Source: Gp6-AA40 sp035649635 (GTDB taxonomy: Bacteria; Acidobacteriota; Vicinamibacteria; Vicinamibacterales; UBA2999). From it: a stretch of 64,000 nucleotides of DNA. A model generated the notes under the pieces. The model was not told the DNA's origin and did no database searches. It worked only from the letters and a program-made list of their open reading frames with translations. Of this stretch, positions 57,198 to 64,000 are shown piece after piece; position 1 is the first letter of the stretch; each line of letters begins with the position of its first letter. Where the stretch lies: assembly GCA_035649635.1 (NCBI GenBank), contig DASRJE010000190.1, positions 1-64,000 on the forward strand, in the 5' to 3' direction. The position numbers were made by a program, and so were the translations under genes.

Positions 57198-58844
57198 CTA
57201 CTTCTGAAGCAAGTGCGCGTCGGCGTAGCCGGGAAGTTCGCGGATGCGGACGAGATCGCGTTCGGCGTCCTGCGCAGTCGCGTAACCGTCGAGGCGAATC
57301 TGCAGGACCATTCCGCGCGGCGGGCCAAGGTTGAATTCCACCGCTCGGGCGCGGAATCCGGCGCGGGCGAGTTCCTCGACAAGACGATCGGCGCGCTCGC
57401 GGCTCTCGAAGGAGGCGACTTGAATAGCGTAGCTGCCGTCATTTGCCTGGCGCACCGACGAGCGTGATCGAGTCGGGGATGAGCCAAGGCCGCTCGCGAG
57501 GCTCTCGACCGATGGTGGAGCAGATGACGCGGGGGCTGTGGTCCACTTCGGCCGCGACGGCAACGCGACAGCGTCGACCTCAACCGCGCCGGCTGCGAAA
57601 TACAGCAGAAACGCCGCGGTGGCTGCGGCGCCAAGCAGGCCCACGATCGCGAGCGCGATGGCCATGTGCCGATAGCGGGAGCCGCCCAGTGGCTCGGCGA
57701 GGTCGGCTTCAGCCGCGAACTCCGACAGGATCTGCGGTGCCGCTGTTTCAGCAATGCGTGGGGCAATGACCTGCTGAGCGGCGCGTTCCGGGCGCGGTGC
57801 GATCGGCACGGCCGCCTTCTTGATGGCTTCTACTGCAGCCGGTTCTGTCGTCTTCTCGGCTGGCGTCTCGACGCGGACAACGGGCGTCTTGGTCGTCGGC
57901 ATCTCGATGCCGAGCAGCGACACCGCTTCGTGGATCAGAGGCGATTCGATGATGGTGACCTTCGCCTGGTGGCCACGCTGCAGCGCGCGGTCGCAGATCA
58001 GATTGATGACTCTGGGAGTGCCGCGTGACGCCTTGAAGATGGCATCGATCGCGCCATCCGAGAACTGCACGTGATTGTTGTTTTCGCTCGCGACGGACAG
58101 GCGATGACGCACGTACTTGCCGACCTCGTTCGCGGCGAGCGGCGCCAGCTCGCAGCGGACTGACACACGCTGATCGACCTGGCGCATCTGCGGCATCTTC
58201 AGATGCGCCTTGAGCTCGGGCTGGCCGACGAGGACCACCTGCAGCAGTTTCTCGCGCTGCTCGAGATCGGACAGGATTCGGATCTCTTCGAGCAATCCCA
58301 GCGGAAGGTTCTGCGCTTCGTCGATGATGAGGACGGCGAACGCCTGCAGCGGGACGAGTGAATCGAGGAACTCGTAAAGCGGGTAGCTCAGATCGGGACG
58401 TGACGCGCCGGACAGGCTGCCGCGCTTCAGGTCAGTCAGCGACACCACGCCGAAGTCCACAAGCAGCATCTTGAGCAGGTCTTCACGCGAGACAAACGGA
58501 TCGGGCACGAAGGCCGTGAACGTCCGTCGATCGAGCTGCTGCAAAACGGATCGAATCAGTGTCGTCTTGCCGGTGCCGATTTCGCCGGTGAGGACGACCA
58601 ATCCCTCGCGTCGGCGAATGCCGTTGAGAAGTTCTTCGAAGGCGGGCGCGTGCGCGGGGCTGCGGTACAGAAATCGCGGGTCAGCGGAGAGGCTGAATGG
58701 CTTCTCTCTCAGACCGAAGTGCGGTTCGTAGGTCAGCGATGACGACGGGTTGGACGGCAACGCCGTCAACCCAAACGACCCCGGGTTGGATCGGGTCGCT
58801 GCCCATTCGCCGCCGAACGGCGTCTTTGGCAACTGTTGACTCAC
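57198..58844 (-). CDS. ExeA/GspA-like AAA ATPase with membrane helix and SPOR domain
   Basis: This protein of about 548 aa opens with FGLREKPFSLSADPRFLY, typical of ExeA-type ATPases, then Walker A TGEIGTGKTTLIRSVL, Walker B VLIIDEAQNLP and the sensor region LVGQPELKAHL. One membrane helix (AIALAIVGLLGAAATAAFLL) precedes a periplasmic SPOR domain (YAIQVASFESRERADRLVEE, around residue 470). It probably links ATP to peptidoglycan-binding, as in assembly of secretion or pilus machinery. GTG at 58844 has AAGGGG upstream; a GTG at 58862 is also in frame. No secretion genes are adjacent. Confidence 0.9.
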   Translation of the reverse strand: MSQQLPKTPFGGEWAATRSNPGSFGLTALPSNPSSSLTYEPHFGLREKPFSLSADPRFLYRSPAHAPAFEELLNGIRRREGLVVLTGEIGTGKTTLIRSVLQQLDRRTFTAFVPDPFVSREDLLKMLLVDFGVVSLTDLKRGSLSGASRPDLSYPLYEFLDSLVPLQAFAVLIIDEAQNLPLGLLEEIRILSDLEQREKLLQVVLVGQPELKAHLKMPQMRQVDQRVSVRCELAPLAANEVGKYVRHRLSVASENNNHVQFSDGAIDAIFKASRGTPRVINLICDRALQRGHQAKVTIIESPLIHEAVSLLGIEMPTTKTPVVRVETPAEKTTEPAAVEAIKKAAVPIAPRPERAAQQVIAPRIAETAAPQILSEFAAEADLAEPLGGSRYRHMAIALAIVGLLGAAATAAFLLYFAAGAVEVDAVALPSRPKWTTAPASSAPPSVESLASGLGSSPTRSRSSVRQANDGSYAIQVASFESRERADRLVEELARAGFRARAVEFNLGPPRGMVLQIRLDGYATAQDAERDLVRIRELPGYADAHLLQK

Positions 58845-58922
58845 GACTTGCCCCTTGCTCACCAGCGGCGTCTGTCCGCGCGGTTGCTAGAGGTATCGGC
58901 GGGAATGCTGGAAGACTGCACG

Positions 58923-59012
58923 TAATCGGGATTCCGGACTCGGGATCCGGGACTCGGGAGCCGGACTCGGGACTCGGGACGAATACTCCACGCCGGGATC
59001 CCGGATCCCGAA
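58923..59012. repeat. Heptad-type tandem repeat (GGGACTC/GGGATCC family)
   Basis: About ten degenerate copies of GGGATCC, GGGACTC and GGATTCC lie in the gap between the ExeA-like and ABC genes. Some at the end (CCGGGATCCCGG) are palindromic. Confidence 0.8.
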
Positions 59013-59015
59013 ACC

Positions 59016-60203
59016 TTATCGTCCCAAAATGATGTGTTCGCTGCGAAACAGTGCCGTCGTGATCCGAATGAGAATCACGCTCGCCACGAGGCACGTGCCG
59101 GCCGAGGTCAGAAACGTGCTCGGGTCGGGGAGGCGTCCGCCAAGAACGTCGGTCAGCAGCACGAACGGGCCAAGCATGGGAATCCCGTACATCCAGGGCG
59201 AGTTCCCGAGCGGGTAGAGGGAGGAAATCACTCCAGGCAACATCGGCGCAAGAATGAGCACACCCATGTAGGTCTGCGCTTCTTTGAACGACCGCGCGAG
59301 CGTCGCGACCGCCGCTTGGAGCGCCGCGGTGAACAGACACAGCGGACCAACTGCCAGCAGGATGGGGCCGACGTGCTGCGGACCTATCTCGAGGCGGATG
59401 CCCATGTCTTCGAGTCGCATCAGTCGCATCAACTGCGCACACAGGACGGTCGTCAGGCAGACACTGGCGATGGCCGCCAGCGTCGCTGCCATCCACTTGC
59501 CGGTGACAAGCGCGATGCGCGGCGCCGGGTTCACGAGCAACGGCTCGAGTGAGCCGCGCTCACGCTCACCTGCGGTGGAGTCGGTCGCAATCTGCATCCC
59601 GCCGATGAAACCGGCGACCATGATCAACATGGGGATGAAGGTCAGGATCTGCGCGGCACGTTGCTGTTCCGTGGAGACCTCGATCTGTTCGATCGCCAGC
59701 GGCCTGACTGCGGCCGGACTGATACCACGCATGATGAGACGCAGGCTGGTGATCTCGGCGGCGTACTGCTGCAGCAGGAGCTGGACGCGCTGCACTGACG
59801 GCTGCGCATCATTGCGCGAGCCGTCTGATATGAGTTGGAGCGGCGCCGGCCGTGACGCTCGAAAGCGATCGGCAAAATCTTCGGGCACGATCACGACCAC
59901 GGACTCGCGCTGCTCACGAACGGCCTTCTCGGCATCAGCCGGTCCTTCCACGACTCGCACGCCCGATTGTTGATTCAACCAGTTTACGAGCGTGGGAGCA
60001 CGGTTCAGGCCGACAATCGGGACACGCACCATGTCGGCCTCACGTTGCCTGTCCGCGAGCCTGTTCATCATGAACCCGATGAGCACCGGGCCAATGAGAA
60101 CGCTGAAGAGGATCGACCAGAGTGCGCGCCGATCGCGGAGCGAGTCCTTCAGTTCCTTCCGGCAGACGATGAGCGCCTGACGCGCGGTGCGTCGCGAACT
60201 CAC
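59016..60203 (-). CDS. ABC-2-type transporter permease (NatB-like)
   Basis: The 395-aa protein has an N-terminal helix (WSILFSVLIGPVLIGFMMNR), a large extracytoplasmic domain (about residues 60-190) and five helices at the C-terminus, with the ABC-2 signature AGERERGSLEPLLVNPAPRI. It is the membrane partner of the ATPase encoded upstream at 60283. The GTG at 60203 is preferred because GGGAGATG lies nine bases before it; longer frames extend into the intergenic gap. Natural exporters of this type move sodium or lipophilic compounds; the cargo here is unknown. Confidence 0.88.
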   Translation of the reverse strand: MSSRRTARQALIVCRKELKDSLRDRRALWSILFSVLIGPVLIGFMMNRLADRQREADMVRVPIVGLNRAPTLVNWLNQQSGVRVVEGPADAEKAVREQRESVVVIVPEDFADRFRASRPAPLQLISDGSRNDAQPSVQRVQLLLQQYAAEITSLRLIMRGISPAAVRPLAIEQIEVSTEQQRAAQILTFIPMLIMVAGFIGGMQIATDSTAGERERGSLEPLLVNPAPRIALVTGKWMAATLAAIASVCLTTVLCAQLMRLMRLEDMGIRLEIGPQHVGPILLAVGPLCLFTAALQAAVATLARSFKEAQTYMGVLILAPMLPGVISSLYPLGNSPWMYGIPMLGPFVLLTDVLGGRLPDPSTFLTSAGTCLVASVILIRITTALFRSEHIILGR

Positions 60204-60282
60204 AAGACATCTCCCAAGGTCGAGATCGCCACGACCGCGGCCTTTCGCCACGCGCAATGTCTCTGCAGCTTGAGGAGAAGCT

Positions 60283-61017
60283 TCACGGTTGCTCTCCGGG
60301 ATCGAGATCGGCAAGAGCAACGAACGCATCCTCGAGGTTGTCGCAACCGGTCTGATGCCGGAGCTCGTTGGCCGTGCCGTGGGCCACCACGCGACCGGAT
60401 GCGATGACGACGATCGAATCGCACAGCGCAGATACTTCCTGCATGACGTGACTGGAGAAGAGCACGCAACGTCCCTCGTCGCGCAAGCGGCGGACGATGG
60501 TGCGGACGGCGCGCGTGCTCATGACGTCGAGCCCGTTGGTTGGCTCATCGAGCAGGATGTTTTGCGGATCGTGGACGAGCGCTCGCGCCAGGGCGACCTT
60601 CGTTCGTTCCCCGTGCGAGAACCCGCCCGTGCGGCGATCCGCGATCGCGCGCATGTCGAGCAGATCGATCAACTCCTCCGTGCGCTGCGCCAGGCGTCCG
60701 CTGTCCACCCCCTGCAACGCGCCGAAATAATCCAGGTGCTCACGAGCGGTGAGACGTGGGTACAGGCCGAATCCATCAGGCAGCACACCAAGCCGGGCCT
60801 GCGCTTCCTGCGGTGCCTCGACCGCGTCCACATCGTCTACGCGCACACTGCCGCTGTCTGGTTTCATCACGGCATACAGCATGCGGAGCGTCGTCGTTTT
60901 TCCTGCGCCGTTGGGACCGAGCAGGCCGGTGATAGCGCCATCCTTCGCGACGAAGCTCACGCCGTCAACGGCAGTCACGCTGCCAAATCGCTTGCGTGCG
61001 TCGGTGATCTCAATCAT
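60283..61017 (-). CDS. ABC transporter ATP-binding protein (NatA-like)
   Basis: The 244-aa ATPase has LLGPNGAGKTTTLRML (Walker A), a signature GGFSHGERTKVALARALVH (LSGGQ-equivalent, here FSHGE), LLDEPTNGLDV (Walker B) and the H-loop SSHVMQEVSAL. The N-terminal MIEITDARKRFGSVTAVDGV is standard. It powers the ABC-2 permease, whose gene follows after 79 bp. FSHGE instead of LSGGQ is typical of NatA-type exporters. The hydrolase gene lies just upstream in the same direction. Confidence 0.93.
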   Translation of the reverse strand: MIEITDARKRFGSVTAVDGVSFVAKDGAITGLLGPNGAGKTTTLRMLYAVMKPDSGSVRVDDVDAVEAPQEAQARLGVLPDGFGLYPRLTAREHLDYFGALQGVDSGRLAQRTEELIDLLDMRAIADRRTGGFSHGERTKVALARALVHDPQNILLDEPTNGLDVMSTRAVRTIVRRLRDEGRCVLFSSHVMQEVSALCDSIVVIASGRVVAHGTANELRHQTGCDNLEDAFVALADLDPGEQP

Positions 61018-61065
61018 GCGCAGACGCTCCCAGACCCGTGCTCCACTCGACCACTGTTTCGGGAA

Positions 61066-62613
61066 TCATTTGTCGATTTTTCCACCCAACGGGTCGGGGC
61101 CGGCTGGTGTGACGAAGAAAGGAGGGCGTCGAACGGATGCGACGCATTTTGTGTCCAGGCCTTCAGCCGAACCTCGTTCGATGAAGTTGCGGACCAATCT
61201 ATTGCCGCACGGTGTCGTGACGACGCCGTGGCCCGTCGAAGGCACGACGATGTGCATGCCGTGCGAGAGATGTTTGACGACAGATGCGCCCCAGATTGGC
61301 GGCGTTACCGGATCGACCTCGCCCGACAACACGAGTACCGGCACGTCTGACACGACCGGCTTGTAGTAGTCAGCCTTGACCTTTCCCTTCGGCCACATCG
61401 CACAGGCATCGAGTTGACTGCCAATGAGATGCGAGCCGAACACCGAATGAGAGGTTTCCCGGGCGAGCTCGTCGGCCGATACGCGCGACGCATCCTCGCT
61501 GCACAGCACCGAGAGCTGCATTCCGATGCTCATGCTCTCGCCGGAGTCCTCGCCGGCGAAGGCCAGCGCGAACAGACCGTGGAAGTCGTTCTGCTCGGCT
61601 CGGTCGACCAGGGCCGGGACAATCGACGCCGTCAGCGGAGAGTAGAGTGCATTGAACATCACGCTCGAGACGAGCCGCGCATTGACGTCGACGTCTTCCG
61701 CGATGCCGGTTCGTGGATGCACGACGCGCACACGTCGCGGGTGTCGCTCAAGGCTGGTGATCAGGTTGCGAATTCGAGTCGCCATCCCGGGAAATGTCTC
61801 GGAGCACGCCGATTCGGCGTCGCAATCGGAGAGCGCCTTGTCGAGCGCATGCTGCGCATCGCGGGCGGTGAAGACGGGAAGTCGCATGTCGGTGGGCGCG
61901 ACCCCATCGAGCACGATCGACCGAACGTGTTCGCCGTGCTGCCGCAAGTAAACCAGCGCCGCGCGCGTACCGTATGACCCACCGTACAGGTTGATGCGCT
62001 CGTAGCCGAGGAAGGCTCGGACATCGTCCAGGTCGTCCATTGCAATATCGGTGGTGTACAACCGCACGTCGGCGTCATAGCCTTCAAGACATCGATGTAA
62101 CCTGGCGAGGGCTTCCTCACTCCCCTCGGTAAGCTCTCGCAGCGAGCTGGCTTTCGACCGGCAGTTGAGCGGATTGGACTTCCCGGTCCCGCGTTGATCG
62201 ACGAGGACGATGTCCCGGGTGCGCTGGACCTGGCGGAACACCGTCCGGACCTGACTCGCCAGCTGGGCCGCTGCCTGACCAGGACCGCCGGCGAGAAAAA
62301 ACAGAGGATCGTCGCTGGGCGTGTTCGACAGTGACGGCAACACGACAACCCAGAGCCGAATTTGTCGTCCAATGGCTGTGTGGCGGTTCTCGAAGACCGT
62401 CACCGTGCCGCACAGCGCGTCGGTCGGACCCTCGCTGCTCAGGCAGGGGTGGAGCCGGTCGAGCTGGCGGTGTGACGGCGTGCTGTTACACGCGGCAGCG
62501 AACCACGTTAACGCTATAAGCGTAATTAGTCGGCAGAGGACGCGCCATTCTTTCGCCCGATCGTTTCGAAGAGCGACTTTATGGTCCCGAGCGTCTAAAC
62601 GACGAGGTTTCAC
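61066..62613 (-). CDS. Lipoprotein alpha/beta hydrolase (TAP/proline-iminopeptidase-like)
   Basis: The protein of about 515 aa has a lipoprotein-type signal (LITLIALTWFAAAC). Its hydrolase fold has LFFLAGGPGQAAAQLASQ (oxyanion region), VDQRGTGKSNPLNC, the nucleophile elbow GGSYGTRAAL, the acid in LSGEVDPVTPP and the His in PSTGHGVVTTPC. This TAP-like group cleaves N-terminal prolyl or small ester substrates at the cell surface. The start is uncertain: GTG at 62613 gives a sensible signal, while an ATG at 62685 overlaps the divergent GntR start. Confidence 0.85.
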   Translation of the reverse strand: MKPRRLDARDHKVALRNDRAKEWRVLCRLITLIALTWFAAACNSTPSHRQLDRLHPCLSSEGPTDALCGTVTVFENRHTAIGRQIRLWVVVLPSLSNTPSDDPLFFLAGGPGQAAAQLASQVRTVFRQVQRTRDIVLVDQRGTGKSNPLNCRSKASSLRELTEGSEEALARLHRCLEGYDADVRLYTTDIAMDDLDDVRAFLGYERINLYGGSYGTRAALVYLRQHGEHVRSIVLDGVAPTDMRLPVFTARDAQHALDKALSDCDAESACSETFPGMATRIRNLITSLERHPRRVRVVHPRTGIAEDVDVNARLVSSVMFNALYSPLTASIVPALVDRAEQNDFHGLFALAFAGEDSGESMSIGMQLSVLCSEDASRVSADELARETSHSVFGSHLIGSQLDACAMWPKGKVKADYYKPVVSDVPVLVLSGEVDPVTPPIWGASVVKHLSHGMHIVVPSTGHGVVTTPCGNRLVRNFIERGSAEGLDTKCVASVRRPPFFVTPAGPDPLGGKIDK

Positions 62614-62683
62614 AATAGAATCCAAGGAATCCAAACCTAACGGGTTTTCGGTCTGAACGCGGAAAGACAGAAGGGCTGCGAAC

Positions 62684-63415
62684 ATGAGTGATTCTGCACA
62701 ACAGTCCAGTCTGGCCTCGGAAGCATATTCAGTCGTCCGGCAACGAATCCTGACGGGCGCTATCGGTTTGGGACAGGTGATCTCCCGCCGGAAACTCGCC
62801 GCCGAGCTCCGTATGAGCTTCCTTCCCGTATCCGAGGCGTTGTTGCGCCTCGAAGTGGAAGGGCTCCTCGAAAGCCGGCCGCGGGCGGGCACCAGGGTAC
62901 GAATCCCCTCAGCCGAGGACGTTCAGGGGCATTACGTCGTCCGGGAGGCACTGGAGGTGCAGGCCGCCTTGAGGTTTGCGGCTTTTGCCACGGCCCGCGA
63001 GCGGTTCGAGGTGAAAAAGCTGGCCAATCGCGTCGATGTCCTGGGGACGCAATCCGATCGCACCCTGTATCAAACCATGCACCTGAAGCTGCACTCGAGG
63101 ATTGCGCAAAACGCACGTTGTCCGGCGCTCCTCGAAGCCATCGAAAAGACCCACGCGCTGGCCTCCATCTGGTATTGCGTATTGCGACAGCCGAGTCCGA
63201 TGGACTCGACGACTCGTCATGCGGAACTGGCGGAGGCGCTCTGCGAGGGTCCGCCGCACGAGGTCGCCGATGCCGTGCGGCAGCATCTGGCCGTGGCCAT
63301 GAGCAGGTCCCTTGAAGTGCTGCAGCCCTACTTCAAGCTCCGAAAGCTGACGGGAACAACGTTTTACCGCAGCGACCGAAGACCCGTAACCGCCACACCG
63401 CTCGTCGCCCACTAG
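62684..63415 (+). CDS. GntR-family (FadR/FCD-type) transcriptional regulator
   Basis: The 243-aa protein has the GntR winged helix (EAYSVVRQRILTGAIGLGQV, then RKLAAELRMSFLPVSEALLR and GTRVRIPS) followed by an all-helical FCD-like effector domain ending VLQPYFKLRKLTGTTFY. It is divergent from the hydrolase gene. The gap holds the direct repeat GAATCCAAGGAATCCAA near 62621-62637, a possible operator. A hairpin terminator follows the stop. The FadR-type effector is probably a small organic acid; its identity is unknown. Confidence 0.88.
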   Translation: MSDSAQQSSLASEAYSVVRQRILTGAIGLGQVISRRKLAAELRMSFLPVSEALLRLEVEGLLESRPRAGTRVRIPSAEDVQGHYVVREALEVQAALRFAAFATARERFEVKKLANRVDVLGTQSDRTLYQTMHLKLHSRIAQNARCPALLEAIEKTHALASIWYCVLRQPSPMDSTTRHAELAEALCEGPPHEVADAVRQHLAVAMSRSLEVLQPYFKLRKLTGTTFYRSDRRPVTATPLVAH

Positions 63416-63421
63416 AGTCAG

Positions 63422-63447
63422 GCCGCCCTGTCCATCGGGGCGGCTTT
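63422..63447 (+). terminator. Terminator after the GntR gene
   Basis: GCCGCCC (63422-63428) pairs with GGGCGGC (63438-63444) around a 9-nt loop and is followed by TTT. It lies 7 bp past the GntR stop. Confidence 0.75.
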
Positions 63448-63729
63448 ACCTTCGGGTGTGTTCGACGGCCAGTCTGCCTTCGACTTTGCTCAGGTCCGGA
63501 AGACCCGTTATACTCCCCGTAATTCGCTGAAAAATTCGCAGTCCAGGTCGCCGAGCAACCCGTTGACAAGGACAGGATTGCACGGGGAAAATAATCGTCC
63601 ACAGTTCCAGGGGCGTGGCGTTTGTTCTTGCACTGTCAACGTCCGGGAGAGCTCCGCAGTATTGAAATGTCAGAGAGAGAGAGTCGTGACGCGAGTCGCC
63701 GTCGAGAACTTCGCGTGGAGGATTGTTCG
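63448..63729 (+). promoter_or_regulatory. Upstream region of the DUF6152 gene
   Basis: A perfect TTGACA lies at 63563-63568, with GAAAAT (63587-63592) 18 bp later as a plausible -10. TGTCAA occurs again as an inverted copy near 63637. GGAGG precedes the ATG. Nothing else was recognised. Confidence 0.45.
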
Positions 63730-64000
63730 ATGCGAACCAAGTGTGCAGTCGTAGTTGCTGGAATCGCACTGCTCGTCAGCGTGGTCGGTGTGAGTGCGCA
63801 CCATTCATTCTCAGCCGAGTTCGACGCCAGCAAGCCGTTCAAGATGACCGGCACGGTGACCAAGGTCGAGTGGATGAATCCACACACCTTCTTCTACATC
63901 GACGTCACCGATGAGAAGACCGGGAAGGTCACCAACTGGGCGATGGAAATGGGTAGCCCGAACGGCCTGATGCGCGCCGGCTGGACGCGAAACACGATGA
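63730..64000 (+). CDS. DUF6152-family secreted protein (3' end outside the window)
   Basis: The first 90 residues show a signal peptide (VVVAGIALLVSVVGVSA) and the DUF6152 opening AHHSFSAEFDASKPFKMTGT, then VEWMNPHTFFYIDVTD and the conserved NWAMEMGSPNGL. DUF6152 proteins are small periplasmic proteins (about 120-130 aa) with a conserved HH pair near the N-terminus, possibly metal-binding; their role is unknown. GGAGG lies upstream of the ATG at 63730. The frame runs open to the end of the window. Confidence 0.92.
   Translation, partial: MRTKCAVVVAGIALLVSVVGVSAHHSFSAEFDASKPFKMTGTVTKVEWMNPHTFFYIDVTDEKTGKVTNWAMEMGSPNGLMRAGWTRNTM

Overview
This 64-kb window is high-GC and densely coded. It looks like a chromosome segment from an Acidobacteriota bacterium, probably of the Vicinamibacteria type. 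The lineage is inferred from gene content: a DUF1592-type cytochrome next to a DUF1552 Tat protein, ankyrin proteins fused to cytochrome c, paired DUF6644-like membrane proteins, a DUF6152 protein, a solo RNA-polymerase-omega-like gene, and many secreted proteins of unknown role. No rRNA gene, CRISPR array, insertion sequence or integrase was found. There is one tRNA gene (tRNA-Pro, anticodon TGG).

Layout. 1-2.5 kb: a 5'-truncated ankyrin protein and a CapA-family protein, followed by gene debris. 3.6-13.6 kb: an accessory island between an intact tRNA-Pro and a 28-bp direct repeat of its 3' end. The island carries vapBC, a one-polypeptide primase-helicase-nuclease of the TOTE conflict type, a DinB protein, an LSIGS-repeat protein, several decayed genes, a Phd/PIN toxin-antitoxin pair and a PLD-helicase-DUF3427 protein. 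13.7-25.2 kb: small unknown genes, a GIY-YIG protein, a multicopper oxidase, a TetR-glycosyltransferase operon, a metallo-beta-lactamase-fold protein, a putative SAM riboswitch in front of an unknown 115-aa gene, and rmuC. 25.2-32.5 kb: a TonB-receptor remnant, then the DUF1592/DUF1552/ankyrin-cytochrome cassette and a CMD-like protein. 32.6-41.4 kb: a Crp regulator, a cluster of very small genes, rhlE, an ARPP-1 protein beside a SNF2-SWIM helicase, and DoxX. 41.5-47.6 kb: ECF sigma/anti-sigma, a DUF4331 remnant, a TPR protein, an SDR and a fasciclin protein. 47.6-53.2 kb: an M48 protease and a run of secreted or membrane proteins. 53.4-54.6 kb: a two-gene restriction-modification operon. 54.8-64 kb: pgl and zwf (oxidative pentose phosphate pathway) with unusual phased repeats, an ExeA/SPOR protein, an ABC-2 exporter, a hydrolase, a GntR regulator and the start of a DUF6152 gene.

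The strongest leads are the tRNA-bounded defence island, the SAM-type leader with a visible RBS-sequestering switch, the ~22-bp phased GGTGCGATC repeats on both sides of zwf, and a family of intergenic hairpins that keep their loop and flank while the stem sequence changes. The intergenic DNA is also rich in 7-bp-based tandem repeats and in broken genes, which suggests active gene decay. Family names come from recognising protein motifs by eye. No database search was run.
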